Below, piece by piece: positions 34,896 to 43,563 of a stretch of 64,000 nt of DNA. The notes under the pieces were generated by a model, which saw only the letters and a list, made by a program, of their open reading frames with translations, made no database searches and was not told the DNA's origin. The stretch lies in the NCBI RefSeq assembly GCF_000427785.1, contig NZ_ATYR01000002.1:284882-348881 (forward strand), in the 5' to 3' direction. Position 1 is the stretch's first letter, and each line of letters starts with the position of its first letter. The position numbers and the translations under genes are program-made. The stretch is from Massilia alkalitolerans DSM 17462 (GTDB taxonomy: Bacteria; Pseudomonadota; Gammaproteobacteria; Burkholderiales; Burkholderiaceae_D).

Positions 34896-36551
34896 ATGAA
34901 CAAGAATACCCTTGTAAAACTCATCCTTGCCTCCAGCATCGCCGCAGCGCTGGCCGGCTGCGGCGGCAGCGACGATGACAACAAGATGGCCGGCGCCCCG
35001 GTCACCACGCCACCGCCGGCCGCCGCCACCGCGGGCGACGTGGTAGTCCTGACGACCGGCAACCGTCTGGTCTCGTTCAACCGCGACACCCCGGGCACGG
35101 CGCGCACCACCGTGAGTATTGCCGGCCTGCAGGCAGGCGAAAACCTGGTCGGCATCGATTACCGCCCAGCCGACGGCCTGCTCTACGGGGTCGGCAGCAG
35201 CGGGCGGATCTATACGCTCAATCCCGAGACCGGCGCCGCCACCCTCAAGTCGACCCTTGCTGCCGACAGCACCGACACGAGCGCACCCTTCTCCGCCTTG
35301 GCCGGGACCGATTTCGGCGTCGACTTCAACCCTGTCGCCGACCGACTGCGCGTGGTCGGCAATACCGGGCAGAGCCTGCGCATCAACGTCGATACCGGCG
35401 CGACGACGACCGACGGCAACATCAACGGCGGGGCCACGAACACGGCGGTCACCGGCTCGGCCTATACCAATTCGTTCGCGGGCACGGCCAGCACCACCCT
35501 GTACGCGCTCGACAGCGCGACCGACACCTTGTATGCGCAGAATCCGCCCAACGACGGCACCCTGGCCACGCCGGTCTCGCTCGGCGTCGATGGCGGCGCC
35601 GTCAACGGTTTCGATATCGACGCCCGCACCAACATGGGCTACGCGGTGATGACGGTGGCCGGGACCCGCACCCTGTACACCATCAACCTGTCGGCAACGG
35701 CGAACGCGGCGGCGCCGGTGGGGACGCTGGCCCTGACGGAAGACGTGCGCGGCCTGGCGCTGCGGGCGGCGCAGGCGCCGGTGGTGCTCGGCCTGACGGA
35801 TAATGGCCGCATCGTGGCCTTCCGTCCCGCCACCCCGAACACGCTCACCCTCGACGTCGGGCTGGCCGGCCTGAATGCGAACGAGACCGTGGTCGGGATC
35901 GACTTCCGTCCGCGCGATGGCCTGCTCTACGGCATCACCTCGGCGGCGCGCATCGTGACCATCGACGCCGCTACCGGCACGACCACGGTCAAGGCAAGCC
36001 TGGCGGCGGACCCGGCCGACACCACCCAGCCGTATGCCGGCATGGTGGGCACGATGTTCGCGGTCGACTTCAACCCGGTGGCCGACCGCCTGCGCGTGAT
36101 CAGCGACCGCGGCCAGAGCCTGCGCATCAATGTCGACACCGGCGCTACCACTACCGACGGCGCAGTCAACCGACTGGGTGCGACGCCGATGGTCACGGCA
36201 GCGGCCTATACCAACAGCATTCCGAATGCGGCGACGACCCAGTTGTTCGACATCGACATCGGCAGCGGCAACCTGGCGCTGCAGAATCCGCCGAACGACG
36301 GGACCTTGGTCAACGTCGGGCCGCTCGGCGTGGCGGCCGTCGGAGATGCCGGCTTCGACATCGCGGGCGGCGCCAACGGCATCGCGCTGGCTGTGCTGCG
36401 CACCGTCGCCGGCGGTCCGTCGTCGCTGTATCGCGTGGACCTTGCGACCGGCGCCGCCACGCCGGCGGCCGGCGTCTCGAACCCGGCGCTGTCGGTAGCG
36501 GGACCCGGCCAGGGCCTGGGCCTGCGCGACATCGCGATCTCCCTCAAGTAA
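34896..36551 (+). CDS. Lipoprotein with two DUF4394 domains
   Basis: A 551-residue lipoprotein (lipobox L-A-G-C near residue 22, then an acidic Gly/Asp patch). It contains two tandem DUF4394 propeller-like halves, about 45-290 and 294-551, with repeated motifs: V-G-I-D-(Y/F)-R-P, D-G-L-L-Y-G, V-D-F-N-P-V-A-D-R-L-R-V and S-L-R-I-N-V-D-T-G-A-T-T-T-D-G in each. The two halves clearly arose by duplication. Its function is unknown. It converges on the anti-sigma/sigma pair, only 9 bp away at the 3' ends. Confidence 0.88.
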   Translation: MNKNTLVKLILASSIAAALAGCGGSDDDNKMAGAPVTTPPPAAATAGDVVVLTTGNRLVSFNRDTPGTARTTVSIAGLQAGENLVGIDYRPADGLLYGVGSSGRIYTLNPETGAATLKSTLAADSTDTSAPFSALAGTDFGVDFNPVADRLRVVGNTGQSLRINVDTGATTTDGNINGGATNTAVTGSAYTNSFAGTASTTLYALDSATDTLYAQNPPNDGTLATPVSLGVDGGAVNGFDIDARTNMGYAVMTVAGTRTLYTINLSATANAAAPVGTLALTEDVRGLALRAAQAPVVLGLTDNGRIVAFRPATPNTLTLDVGLAGLNANETVVGIDFRPRDGLLYGITSAARIVTIDAATGTTTVKASLAADPADTTQPYAGMVGTMFAVDFNPVADRLRVISDRGQSLRINVDTGATTTDGAVNRLGATPMVTAAAYTNSIPNAATTQLFDIDIGSGNLALQNPPNDGTLVNVGPLGVAAVGDAGFDIAGGANGIALAVLRTVAGGPSSLYRVDLATGAATPAAGVSNPALSVAGPGQGLGLRDIAISLK

Positions 36552-36560
36552 GGCGACGCT

Positions 36561-37262
36561 TCATATCATCCTGACGGCCCGGCCGATGAACAGGATCGGC
36601 CCGGTCGGGCGGCCGATCGGCGAGCCGGCCGGCGGTTCGAGGGTGATCTCGAACAGCTGGTTCGGCTGCAGGGGCGGCAGCTTGCCGAGCGGGACCTCGA
36701 CCGCCTTGCCTGGCTCGACCAGGCCCAGCGAAACTGGCCCGGCCCAGCCGTCCGCCTTGGTCCATAACTGCAGCGCACGCGACGGCGGCACCTCGGTCGG
36801 TCGCAAGGGGACCAGGCGCAGGCTGCCCTCGTCGCTGGACTGCAGCACCCAGCCCGGCGCCATGTCCTGCGGCGCGGCCAGCACCACCATATAGCGTGGC
36901 GCCGCCGGTTGCGGCGGCTGCAGCGTGACCACGGCCATCGCGATGGCGGCCGCGAAGCCGGCAGCGGCCAGGCCGCGCCACAGGTTCAGGCGGTCCCACC
37001 AGGCGGCGCGCGGCGCCTGCCGTGCGCCGTCCTGCCGGGCCAGCGAACGCGCGATGCGCGGCCACAGCTGAGCGGACGGCTCGACCGGGTCGACCAGCTC
37101 AGTCAGCGGCAGCAGCCGCGCTTCCCATGCGGCCAGCGCGGCGCGCAGCGCCGGATCGTGCGGCAACGCCGCTTCCAGTTCGCGGCGCGCAGCGGCAGGC
37201 AGGGTGCCGATCACGTACTGGCCGGCCAGGTCCTGCGGATCATCCTTGTTCGCGGCGCTCAT
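36561..37262 (-). CDS. Anti-sigma factor, RskA/ChrR-like
   Basis: A 233-residue membrane protein that would hold the neighbouring ECF sigma factor. Residues 1-85 are the cytoplasmic sigma-binding helices (L-A-G-Q-Y-V-I-G-T-L start, L-W-P-R-I near 70). One transmembrane helix covers about 97-117, and the periplasmic RskA domain covers about 120-230. Its ATG at 37262 overlaps the sigma factor stop by 4 bp, so the two are coupled. The start is fixed by that overlap. Confidence 0.9.
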   Translation of the reverse strand: MSAANKDDPQDLAGQYVIGTLPAAARRELEAALPHDPALRAALAAWEARLLPLTELVDPVEPSAQLWPRIARSLARQDGARQAPRAAWWDRLNLWRGLAAAGFAAAIAMAVVTLQPPQPAAPRYMVVLAAPQDMAPGWVLQSSDEGSLRLVPLRPTEVPPSRALQLWTKADGWAGPVSLGLVEPGKAVEVPLGKLPPLQPNQLFEITLEPPAGSPIGRPTGPILFIGRAVRMI

Positions 37263-37816
37263 CCCATGCACTCCCGCAGCGCTGTCAAACCGCGCTTGAT
37301 CCATGCCTTGACCGTCCCCAGGGGCGACCCGAGGCGCTGCGCGATCTCGCTGTGCGAGCAGCCGTCGATGTACGCGTACAGGATGCTGTTGCGCTTTGCG
37401 GCGTCCAGCCCGACCAGGCAATCGTGCAGGCGCCCGATGTCCTGACGCAGGGCGATGGCGTCGATCATCCCGTGCTCCTGCGCCGTGGTGGCGCCAAGGG
37501 CGTCGAGTTCCTCATCGGCGACCGCCAGCTCGCGCTCGCCGCCGCGCACCAGGCTCAAGGCCTGGTTGCGTACCACGCTGTAGATCCAGCCGCGTCCGGC
37601 GCCGCGGCCCGGATCGAAGCTGGCGGCCCGGGTCCAGATATTCAGGAAGGCGTCGTGCAGGACATCCTCGGCGATCTGGCGGTGGCGCACAATGCGCAGG
37701 GCGACTCCGAGCAGCTTGCGGCCGTCGCGATCGTAGATCCCGCGCAGCGCCGCCTGCTCGCCACGGGCACAGGCGGCAAGCGCTGCCTCGTAGTCGAAAT
37801 CCGCAGCCGACCTCAT
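37259..37816 (-). CDS. ECF RNA polymerase sigma factor
   Basis: A 185-residue sigma-70-family ECF factor. Region 2 (about 25-95) shows the A-E-D-V-L-H-D-A-F-L-N-I-W core, and region 4 (about 125-180) the helix-turn-helix S-E-I-A-Q-R-L-G-S-P-L-G-T-V-K. It lies in a coupled pair with its anti-sigma factor (ATGA overlap). The layout resembles SigK/RskA-type pairs that respond to envelope or redox signals. Its targets are unknown; the convergent DUF4394 gene is a candidate by position only. Confidence 0.92.
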   Translation of the reverse strand: MRSAADFDYEAALAACARGEQAALRGIYDRDGRKLLGVALRIVRHRQIAEDVLHDAFLNIWTRAASFDPGRGAGRGWIYSVVRNQALSLVRGGERELAVADEELDALGATTAQEHGMIDAIALRQDIGRLHDCLVGLDAAKRNSILYAYIDGCSHSEIAQRLGSPLGTVKAWIKRGLTALRECMG

Positions 37817-38036
37817 GTGAAACGCCGTTCATGCATCGAAAAACCCTGGACAGGAAATAGTTGCCACGATGATAATCGAACTTCCGACGGTGGACGAGCG
37901 GATTCGTCGCGAATGACACCGCGCATACCGTTCGAAAGCGGTTCAGCATCGCAACCGCCGCCCCGGCACTTGGCGAACCCGTGATTTTCCTTTATACATA
38001 CCCGGTTTCCATTCTCATGAGCCGACGACGACCCGC

Positions 38037-39920
38037 ATGAATGTCCTGCCACCCACCCTGCGCCTGACGGCGGGCACCGTCGTCAGCGCCACCTGCGTCG
38101 TCGCCCTCCTGTATTTTGGCCGTGAAGTGCTCGAGCCGCTGGCCCTGGCCCTGATCCTCAGCCTGGTGCTGGCGCCGCTGGTGCGCAGCATGACCCGGGT
38201 CGGGCTGGCGCGCATGCCGGCCGTGCTGCTGTCGGTGGCCCTGGTCGCTACCGGCGTGGGCGCCATCGGCGCGGTCCTGTTCGACCAGCTGGTGACGATC
38301 ACGCGCGACCTGCCGCAGTACCGCAAGGCGATCAAGACCAAGGTGGCCAATGTGCGCGAGCTGGTCGAGCGCCCGATCAGCCGCATCGAGGCCGAGCTGA
38401 GCGCGGTGGCGCCGGTGCCCGCCGCCGAGGCCGCGCGGGTGCGGCGCGGCAACCTGGTGGTCACCCCCAACCAGCCGCTGCCGGTGGAAGTGCGCACCCC
38501 GCGCACCATGAAGGACACGCTGGGGCGGGTCATCAACCTGGTCTGGGGCCCGATCGGCGAGGCCGGCGTGGTGCTGATCCTGCTCGTCTTCATCCTGCTC
38601 GAGCAAAGCTCGCTGCGCGACCGGCTGGTGCGCCTGGCCGGCCAGGCCGAGGTCAGCCGTACCATCCGCACGCTGGGCGACGCCGCCCAGGGGGTGTCGC
38701 GCTTCTTCTTCTCGCAATTCATCGTGAACTTCACCTTCGGCGTGGTGATCGGCGTGTCGCTCTGGCTGGCCGGGATCCCGCACGCGATCCTGTGGGGCGT
38801 GCTGAGCGGGGTGCTGCGCTTCGTGCCCTACCTGGGCGTGCTGCTGGCGGGGACGATCATCGCGGTGTTCGTCGCCGCCATCGACCCGGGCTGGTCGCTG
38901 GCGCTCACCTGCATGGCGATCTTCCTGGCCTTCGAGCTGGTGCTGGCCAATTTCATCGAGCCGAAGGTGTACGGCCACAGTTCCGGCCTGTCGCCGCTGG
39001 CGGTGATCGTCTCGGCCCTGTTCTGGGGCGCGCTGTGGGGGCCGGTCGGCCTCCTGCTGTCGACCCCGCTGACCCTGTGCCTGGTGGTGGCCGGCCGCCA
39101 CGTGCGGGCGCTGGCGCCGATCACCATCCTGCTGGGCGACGCGCCCAACATGTCGGACGCCGAGCGCTTCCACCAGCGCGTGCTGGCCGGCGAAGCCGAC
39201 GAGCTGACCAAGGATGCACGCGCCTACGTGCGCCGCTACAGCTTCGCGCGCTATTGCGACCACGTGCTGCTGCCCGGCCTGCGCATGGCGGTGTCCGACC
39301 TCGGCGCCGGCACCATCGACAAGGCGCAGGAAACGCGCATGCGCGCCGTCATCGCCAACATCGCCGACACCGTGGCCTCGGCGTCGGAGAGCGGCGCGCG
39401 CGGACGCCGCAAACCGGTGCCGCTGCTGGATGCGAACATCGGCGCCCACCTGCGCCAGATGCGCGAAGCGCGTTTCGGCCGTTGGCAGGGCTCGCTCGAC
39501 GTGCCGGCCGGCTCGATCGTGCTGTGCGCCGGGCTGGCGTCGGAACGCGACGAGTTCCTCACCGAACTGCTGGTGCGCGCGCTGCGCGAGGGCGACGTCG
39601 ATGCCCGCAGCCTGGTGGTCGGCGCGCCGGTAGAGCGTCCGGAAGGCAGCGCGCCCGAGCTGGTGTCGACCGTGTTCATCACCTACCCGCGCCAGGACAA
39701 CTTCGAGGCCTGGCGCGCGGCGGTGGCCGAACTGCGCAGCGACCTGCCGGAAGCGCTGATGGTCACTGTCCTGCTGCCCTACGACGAGCAGCTGCCGAAA
39801 CGGGCACTGGTCGAAGCATATGTCGACATGATCCTGCGCTCGTTCGAGGAGGGGCTGGCCTTCGTGGCGCCGGACCGCAATGCCGCGCCCCGCAGCGCCA
39901 TGCCCGAACCCGTTCGTTGA
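38037..39920 (+). CDS. AI-2E family transporter with long C-terminal extension
   Basis: A 627-residue membrane protein. The first 360 residues have the seven or eight membrane segments of the AI-2E/TqsA family, including the late V-Y-G-H-S-x-G-L-S-P-L block. Family members usually stop near 350-400 residues. Here about 260 soluble residues follow, including D-x-x-R-F-H-Q-R and a mixed alpha/beta region with V-F-I-T-Y-P-R-Q-D. The extension may be a regulatory or sensory domain. The substrate is not known; AI-2 itself is not implied. The ribosome binding site is weak. Confidence 0.85.
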   Translation: MNVLPPTLRLTAGTVVSATCVVALLYFGREVLEPLALALILSLVLAPLVRSMTRVGLARMPAVLLSVALVATGVGAIGAVLFDQLVTITRDLPQYRKAIKTKVANVRELVERPISRIEAELSAVAPVPAAEAARVRRGNLVVTPNQPLPVEVRTPRTMKDTLGRVINLVWGPIGEAGVVLILLVFILLEQSSLRDRLVRLAGQAEVSRTIRTLGDAAQGVSRFFFSQFIVNFTFGVVIGVSLWLAGIPHAILWGVLSGVLRFVPYLGVLLAGTIIAVFVAAIDPGWSLALTCMAIFLAFELVLANFIEPKVYGHSSGLSPLAVIVSALFWGALWGPVGLLLSTPLTLCLVVAGRHVRALAPITILLGDAPNMSDAERFHQRVLAGEADELTKDARAYVRRYSFARYCDHVLLPGLRMAVSDLGAGTIDKAQETRMRAVIANIADTVASASESGARGRRKPVPLLDANIGAHLRQMREARFGRWQGSLDVPAGSIVLCAGLASERDEFLTELLVRALREGDVDARSLVVGAPVERPEGSAPELVSTVFITYPRQDNFEAWRAAVAELRSDLPEALMVTVLLPYDEQLPKRALVEAYVDMILRSFEEGLAFVAPDRNAAPRSAMPEPVR

Positions 39921-40049
39921 ATCGCAGTTTGTTGTTTTCCGACCGTACTCACACAGAAAAATGGGCGAGATTTGCGGCAGTCTTTACGGCTCGGGATGTT
40001 TCCCACGTAAAATGCTTGCCTATCGGCACTATTTTTCTCATGGCGGAAT

Positions 40050-41009
40050 ATGAAATCGGTTCAACAAGAAGTCGACGAACGCAGCAATCTCACCGGCACC
40101 AATAAATTCGAGCTCCTCCTGTTCCGCCTCGGCGGCGACGAGAACGGCGAGCGCAGCGAACTCTTCGGCATCAACGTGTTCAAGATCCGTGAGATCGTCG
40201 CGATGCCGGAGATCACCGCCGTGGCCGGCTCGATGCCCCACGTGCTGGGGGTGGTGAACCTGCGCGGCCAGATCATCCAGGTGCTGGACCTGCCTGCGAT
40301 CGCCGGGGTCAAGCCGAAGACCGGCCTGAACATCATGCTGGTGACGGAATTCGCCCGCACCACCCAGGCCTTCGCCGTCGAGAGCGTCGAGGAAATCGTG
40401 CGCCTGGACTGGAACCAGGTGATGTCGGCCGAGCACGCCGCAGGGAGCGGCATGGTCACCAGCATCGCCCGCCTGCCGGAAGAAAATGGCCAGCCGAGCC
40501 GCCTGGCGCAGGTGCTCGACGTCGAAACCATCCTGCGCAACATGAACCCGGATTCGGGTCCCGAGATCAACCAGCAGACGGTCGGCGCCAGGATCCAGAT
40601 CAAGCCGGGTTCGGTCGTGCTGGCCGCGGACGATTCGGTGGTGGCGCGCGCCCTCATCGAACAGGGCCTGGACGCCATGGGCCTGCCCTTCATCATGGTC
40701 AAGAGCGGCAAGGAAGCCTGGGAGCAGCTCAACAGCATCGCGAGCGCCGCCGAAGCCGAAGGCAAGAGCGTGCACGACAAGGTCGCCCTGGTGCTGACCG
40801 ACCTCGAGATGCCCGAAATGGACGGCTTCACGCTCACCCGGACCATCAAGAAGAGCGGCCGCTTCGCCAGCCTGCCGGTGATCATCCATTCCTCGCTGTC
40901 CGGCACCACGAACGAAGAGCATGTCAAGAACGTGCAGGCCGACGCCTACGTGGCCAAGTTCTCGGCCGAGGAGCTGGCGGCGACGATCCGGCGCCTCCTG
41001 CGCCAGTAA
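40050..41009 (+). CDS. cheV: Chemotaxis coupling/response-regulator protein CheV
   Basis: A 319-residue cytoplasmic protein joining a CheW domain (about 15-170; G-V-V-N-L-R-G-Q-I near 65) with a receiver domain (about 190-317). The receiver has an acidic pair in A-A-D-D-S, the phosphorylation Asp D251 in L-T-D-L-E-M-P-E-M-D-G, and a conserved Lys in V-A-K-F. It would couple receptors to CheA and adapt by phosphorylation. It is a single gene here without other chemotaxis genes nearby. The ATG has a GGCGGA ribosome binding site. Confidence 0.93.
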   Translation: MKSVQQEVDERSNLTGTNKFELLLFRLGGDENGERSELFGINVFKIREIVAMPEITAVAGSMPHVLGVVNLRGQIIQVLDLPAIAGVKPKTGLNIMLVTEFARTTQAFAVESVEEIVRLDWNQVMSAEHAAGSGMVTSIARLPEENGQPSRLAQVLDVETILRNMNPDSGPEINQQTVGARIQIKPGSVVLAADDSVVARALIEQGLDAMGLPFIMVKSGKEAWEQLNSIASAAEAEGKSVHDKVALVLTDLEMPEMDGFTLTRTIKKSGRFASLPVIIHSSLSGTTNEEHVKNVQADAYVAKFSAEELAATIRRLLRQ

Positions 41010-41241
41010 GTCCCGCCAACTCAGGTTTTTTTCACGGCAGTCAACCCGACACGCATCACATTCGTTGTGATGTAACAAACATTAACACATTCGACATCGT
41101 GCGCAGCGGCGGAGAATGTATTATTGACAACAAGTCGGTAGCTTATCGGGGGTACCGGCCAGGCGGGGAACACTTTCTCCGCCGACAGGACAAAGCGGGT
41201 TCGCGCGGCAAGCATGCCGCCGTTCCCGCGGAGAGCACACC

Positions 41242-41439
41242 ATGCCGCAACGAAGACGAGACGACAACACCGCTGTAACTGCCGAGTACGCCTTCTTTCT
41301 GGCGGAAACCCGGGGCCTGCGTTTCGCCCTCGACTACCTCGACAATTGCCATATCCCGCGCGACATCCTGCTGCGCGCCATCGACCAGCCCGAGCGCCGC
41401 CGCAAGGGCGAACGGCGCCGCTATCCCCGCAACGACTGA
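41242..41439 (+). CDS. Small Arg-rich hypothetical protein
   Basis: A 65-residue basic protein with GGAG before its ATG. It has a helical centre (Y-A-F-F-L-A-E-T-R-G-L-R-F-A-L-D-Y-L-D) and a C-terminal cluster of Arg (R-R-R-K-G-E-R-R-R). It may bind nucleic acid or a partner protein. I do not recognise the family. It stands alone between cheV and the glycolipid-binding protein gene. Confidence 0.6.
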   Translation: MPQRRRDDNTAVTAEYAFFLAETRGLRFALDYLDNCHIPRDILLRAIDQPERRRKGERRRYPRND

Positions 41440-41513
41440 AGCTTCCGCCGACCCGAACCCTGCAAGCGTCCGTGCGCCGTGCTACCGTGGCAGCGCGATC
41501 CGGAGGGCCGATC

Positions 41514-42065
41514 ATGGGACATCCATACCGCTGGCAGCCGCTCGACGGCATCGGGCTGGAACACCTGAATCTTGATTACCGGGACGACGTGATCGTTGCC
41601 GACGGCGTCGTGGTCGGCGATTGCGGCGACGGCCCCTTCGGCTGCAGCTACCGGATCTGCTGCGATACCGCCTGGCGGGTACGCTCGGTCGAGGTGCACG
41701 CGGCCGGCGGCGCCTCCCTGGTGCTTACCAGCGACGGTAGCGGCCACTGGCGCGACGGCGACGGCGCGGTCCAGCCCCAGCTCGGCGGCTGCACCGACGT
41801 CGACATCGCCGCCACGCCCTTCACCAACACCCTGCCGGTACGGCGGCTCGGCGCCGTCCTGCAAGCGCGCACCAGGATCGCGGTCGTCTACATTCCCGTG
41901 CCCGCGCTGGCGGCGCGCCGCATGGAGCAGGCGTATACCCGGCTGGCCGATGGCCGCTACCTGTACGAGTGGCCGATCGGCGACTTCCAGGCCGAACTGG
42001 AACTGGATGCCGACGGCCTGGTGCGGCACTACCCTTCGCTGTTCACCCGGCTGCTCCCGGCCTGA
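41514..42065 (+). CDS. Putative glycolipid-binding protein (PF06475 type)
   Basis: A 183-residue soluble protein starting at ATG 41514 after CCGGAGG. The order and spacing of motifs match the putative glycolipid-binding family: a W-x-x-x-D-x-x-G-x-E start, paired strands ending G-C-S-Y-R-I, the central D-G-x-G-H-W and L-x-G-C-x-D-V-D-I block, T-P-F-T-N-T-L-P-V-R-R near 105, and a late Y-x-Y-E-W. The precise ligand is not known. Its last 37 bp overlap the convergent MarR gene. Confidence 0.82.
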   Translation: MGHPYRWQPLDGIGLEHLNLDYRDDVIVADGVVVGDCGDGPFGCSYRICCDTAWRVRSVEVHAAGGASLVLTSDGSGHWRDGDGAVQPQLGGCTDVDIAATPFTNTLPVRRLGAVLQARTRIAVVYIPVPALAARRMEQAYTRLADGRYLYEWPIGDFQAELELDADGLVRHYPSLFTRLLPA

Positions 42066-42505
42066 GCGCGCAGCCCTTCCTGCACCCGGTCCAGCAGGGT
42101 CTCGAGCTGGCCCAACTCGCCCTCGTCCAGCCCGGCAAGTGCCTGGGCCGCCAGCACCAGGCCGGCCTGCCGCAATTCGGCGTGCACGGCCTGGCCGCTG
42201 GCGCTCAGGTACAGGCGGGTGCTGCGGCGGTCGGCCTCGTCGGCGCGTGCCTCCACCAAGCCTTTCTCGCGCAAGCCTTGCACCAGGCGCGTCACCTGCG
42301 CCTTGTCGCGGCCCGAGCGCTGCACCAGGTCGCGGCCGGTCGCTCCCGGATGACGCGCGATATGGCCGAGCGCCCGGTTCTCCATGTGGGTGAGTTCGTG
42401 GGCACCGGCGCGCAGCGCACGGTATTGCTGGGCGCGATAGAGATGCATGATCTCGTGGATCGCTTCGAAGACGTCGCTGCCGGGGCGAGGGGGAAGCTGG
42501 CTCAT
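42029..42505 (-). CDS. MarR family transcriptional regulator
   Basis: A 158-residue winged-helix repressor-type protein. The start at 42505 (M-S-Q-L-P-P) fits the family length. The helix-turn-helix is near 60-85 (A-T-G-R-D-L-V-Q-R-S-G-R-D-K-A-Q-V-T-R) and the wing has R-A-D-E-A-D-R-R-S-T-R. It is divergent from the siderophore-interacting protein gene, with two perfect palindromes between them, so it likely controls both. Its ligand is unknown. The 3' end overlaps the convergent PF06475 gene by 37 bp. Confidence 0.9.
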   Translation of the reverse strand: MSQLPPRPGSDVFEAIHEIMHLYRAQQYRALRAGAHELTHMENRALGHIARHPGATGRDLVQRSGRDKAQVTRLVQGLREKGLVEARADEADRRSTRLYLSASGQAVHAELRQAGLVLAAQALAGLDEGELGQLETLLDRVQEGLRAQAGSSRVNSEG

Positions 42506-42529
42506 ACGATGGTTGACCTCATCAACTAA

Positions 42530-42555
42530 ATTATCGATAATAGATGATATTATCA
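42530..42555. promoter_or_regulatory. Two adjacent palindromes, MarR operator candidates
   Basis: ATTATCGATAAT (42530-42541) and TGATATTATCA (42545-42555) are both perfect palindromes in the 66-bp divergent region. The A+T-rich setting is typical of MarR operators that overlap promoters. Binding here could repress both genes. Confidence 0.7.
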
Positions 42556-42571
42556 ACCAATTTGGATCAGC

Positions 42572-43303
42572 ATGGAACAGCCAAACCGCAAGGGCGTACG
42601 ACGCGTGCGCCATGAACTGCACATCCGTGATGTCACCGTTTCCCGCATTGAAGCGCTCGGCGACTCCTTCATACGCATCCGTTTCCGCGGCGATGGTCTT
42701 GCCCGGTTCGTGTCGGCCTCGTTCGACGACCACGTCAAGTTCATCTTCGCCGGCGATGACGGCGCCGAGGTCCGGCGCGACTTTACTCCGCTGGACTATG
42801 ACGCCGACGCGCGTGAAGTCAGTCTGGAGTTCGCGCTGCATGGCGGCGGCGCGGCGAGCGACTGGGCACGCGCCGCCGCCGTCGGCCAGCCGGCCGTCAT
42901 TGCGGGACCTCGAGGCTCGATGATCATCCCGGAAGACCTCGACTGGCACTTGCTGGCGGGCGACAGCAGCGCCCTGCCCGCGATCCGGCGCCGCCTGGCC
43001 GAGCTGCCTGCCGGCAGCCGGGTGCTGGCCGTGATCGCGGCCGACGGCGCCGACCGCATGCCGCCGGTCTCGCAGGCGCAGGTCGAGGTGTGCTGGGTCG
43101 ACAGCGACGCGGACCTGGTGGCTGCCCTGCGCGCCCTGTCCCTGCCCAAGGGCGACGGTTTTGCCTGGTTTGCCGGCGAAGCCGCGACTGCCAGGCAGGT
43201 TCGCAGCGTTCTGCTCGAGGAAAAGGGGATCGCGAAAGACGCCATGCGCGTCTCCGCATACTGGAAGCAAGGCGTGGCCGACCACCACGAACATCTCGAC
43301 TGA
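42572..43303 (+). CDS. Siderophore-interacting protein (FAD-dependent ferric-siderophore reductase)
   Basis: A 243-residue cytoplasmic flavoprotein of the SIP family. The FAD domain (about 15-125) has the R-D-F-T-P-L-D-Y motif and G-P-R-G-S near 110. The C-terminal NAD(P)H domain (about 125-240) has the G-D-S-S-A-L-P-A start and an ending with S-A-Y-W-K-Q-G. It would reduce ferric siderophores to release iron. It is divergent from the MarR gene and probably regulated by it. No siderophore receptor is adjacent. Confidence 0.92.
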   Translation: MEQPNRKGVRRVRHELHIRDVTVSRIEALGDSFIRIRFRGDGLARFVSASFDDHVKFIFAGDDGAEVRRDFTPLDYDADAREVSLEFALHGGGAASDWARAAAVGQPAVIAGPRGSMIIPEDLDWHLLAGDSSALPAIRRRLAELPAGSRVLAVIAADGADRMPPVSQAQVEVCWVDSDADLVAALRALSLPKGDGFAWFAGEAATARQVRSVLLEEKGIAKDAMRVSAYWKQGVADHHEHLD

Positions 43304-43563
43304 GCCAATCCCGATAGCGCGTTTCGGGCTGTTTCACCATTGATCTCTGTCTAATGGAAGAGGCCAGTGGATGTTTGTAAAATGCGCACCCTCCGTAATT
43401 CACACATATCTGCAATATTCCGTGCAGCGACGCCACATATTGCCAATTTGCATTTCATTCTGCATACAAATCTGTTTAAATTTTGTTCGCAACAGCCGAG
43501 GCGATTGATGACTGAATCGATTCACAAGCCTTGCATTCGTTACTTTCATAAAAAGGAAAAGAA

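Noticed and set aside
38015-39449. 485-codon His/Gln-rich antisense frame opposite the AI-2E gene
   Set aside because: Composition is the reverse image of a GC-rich membrane protein gene; the sense gene has clear family motifs.
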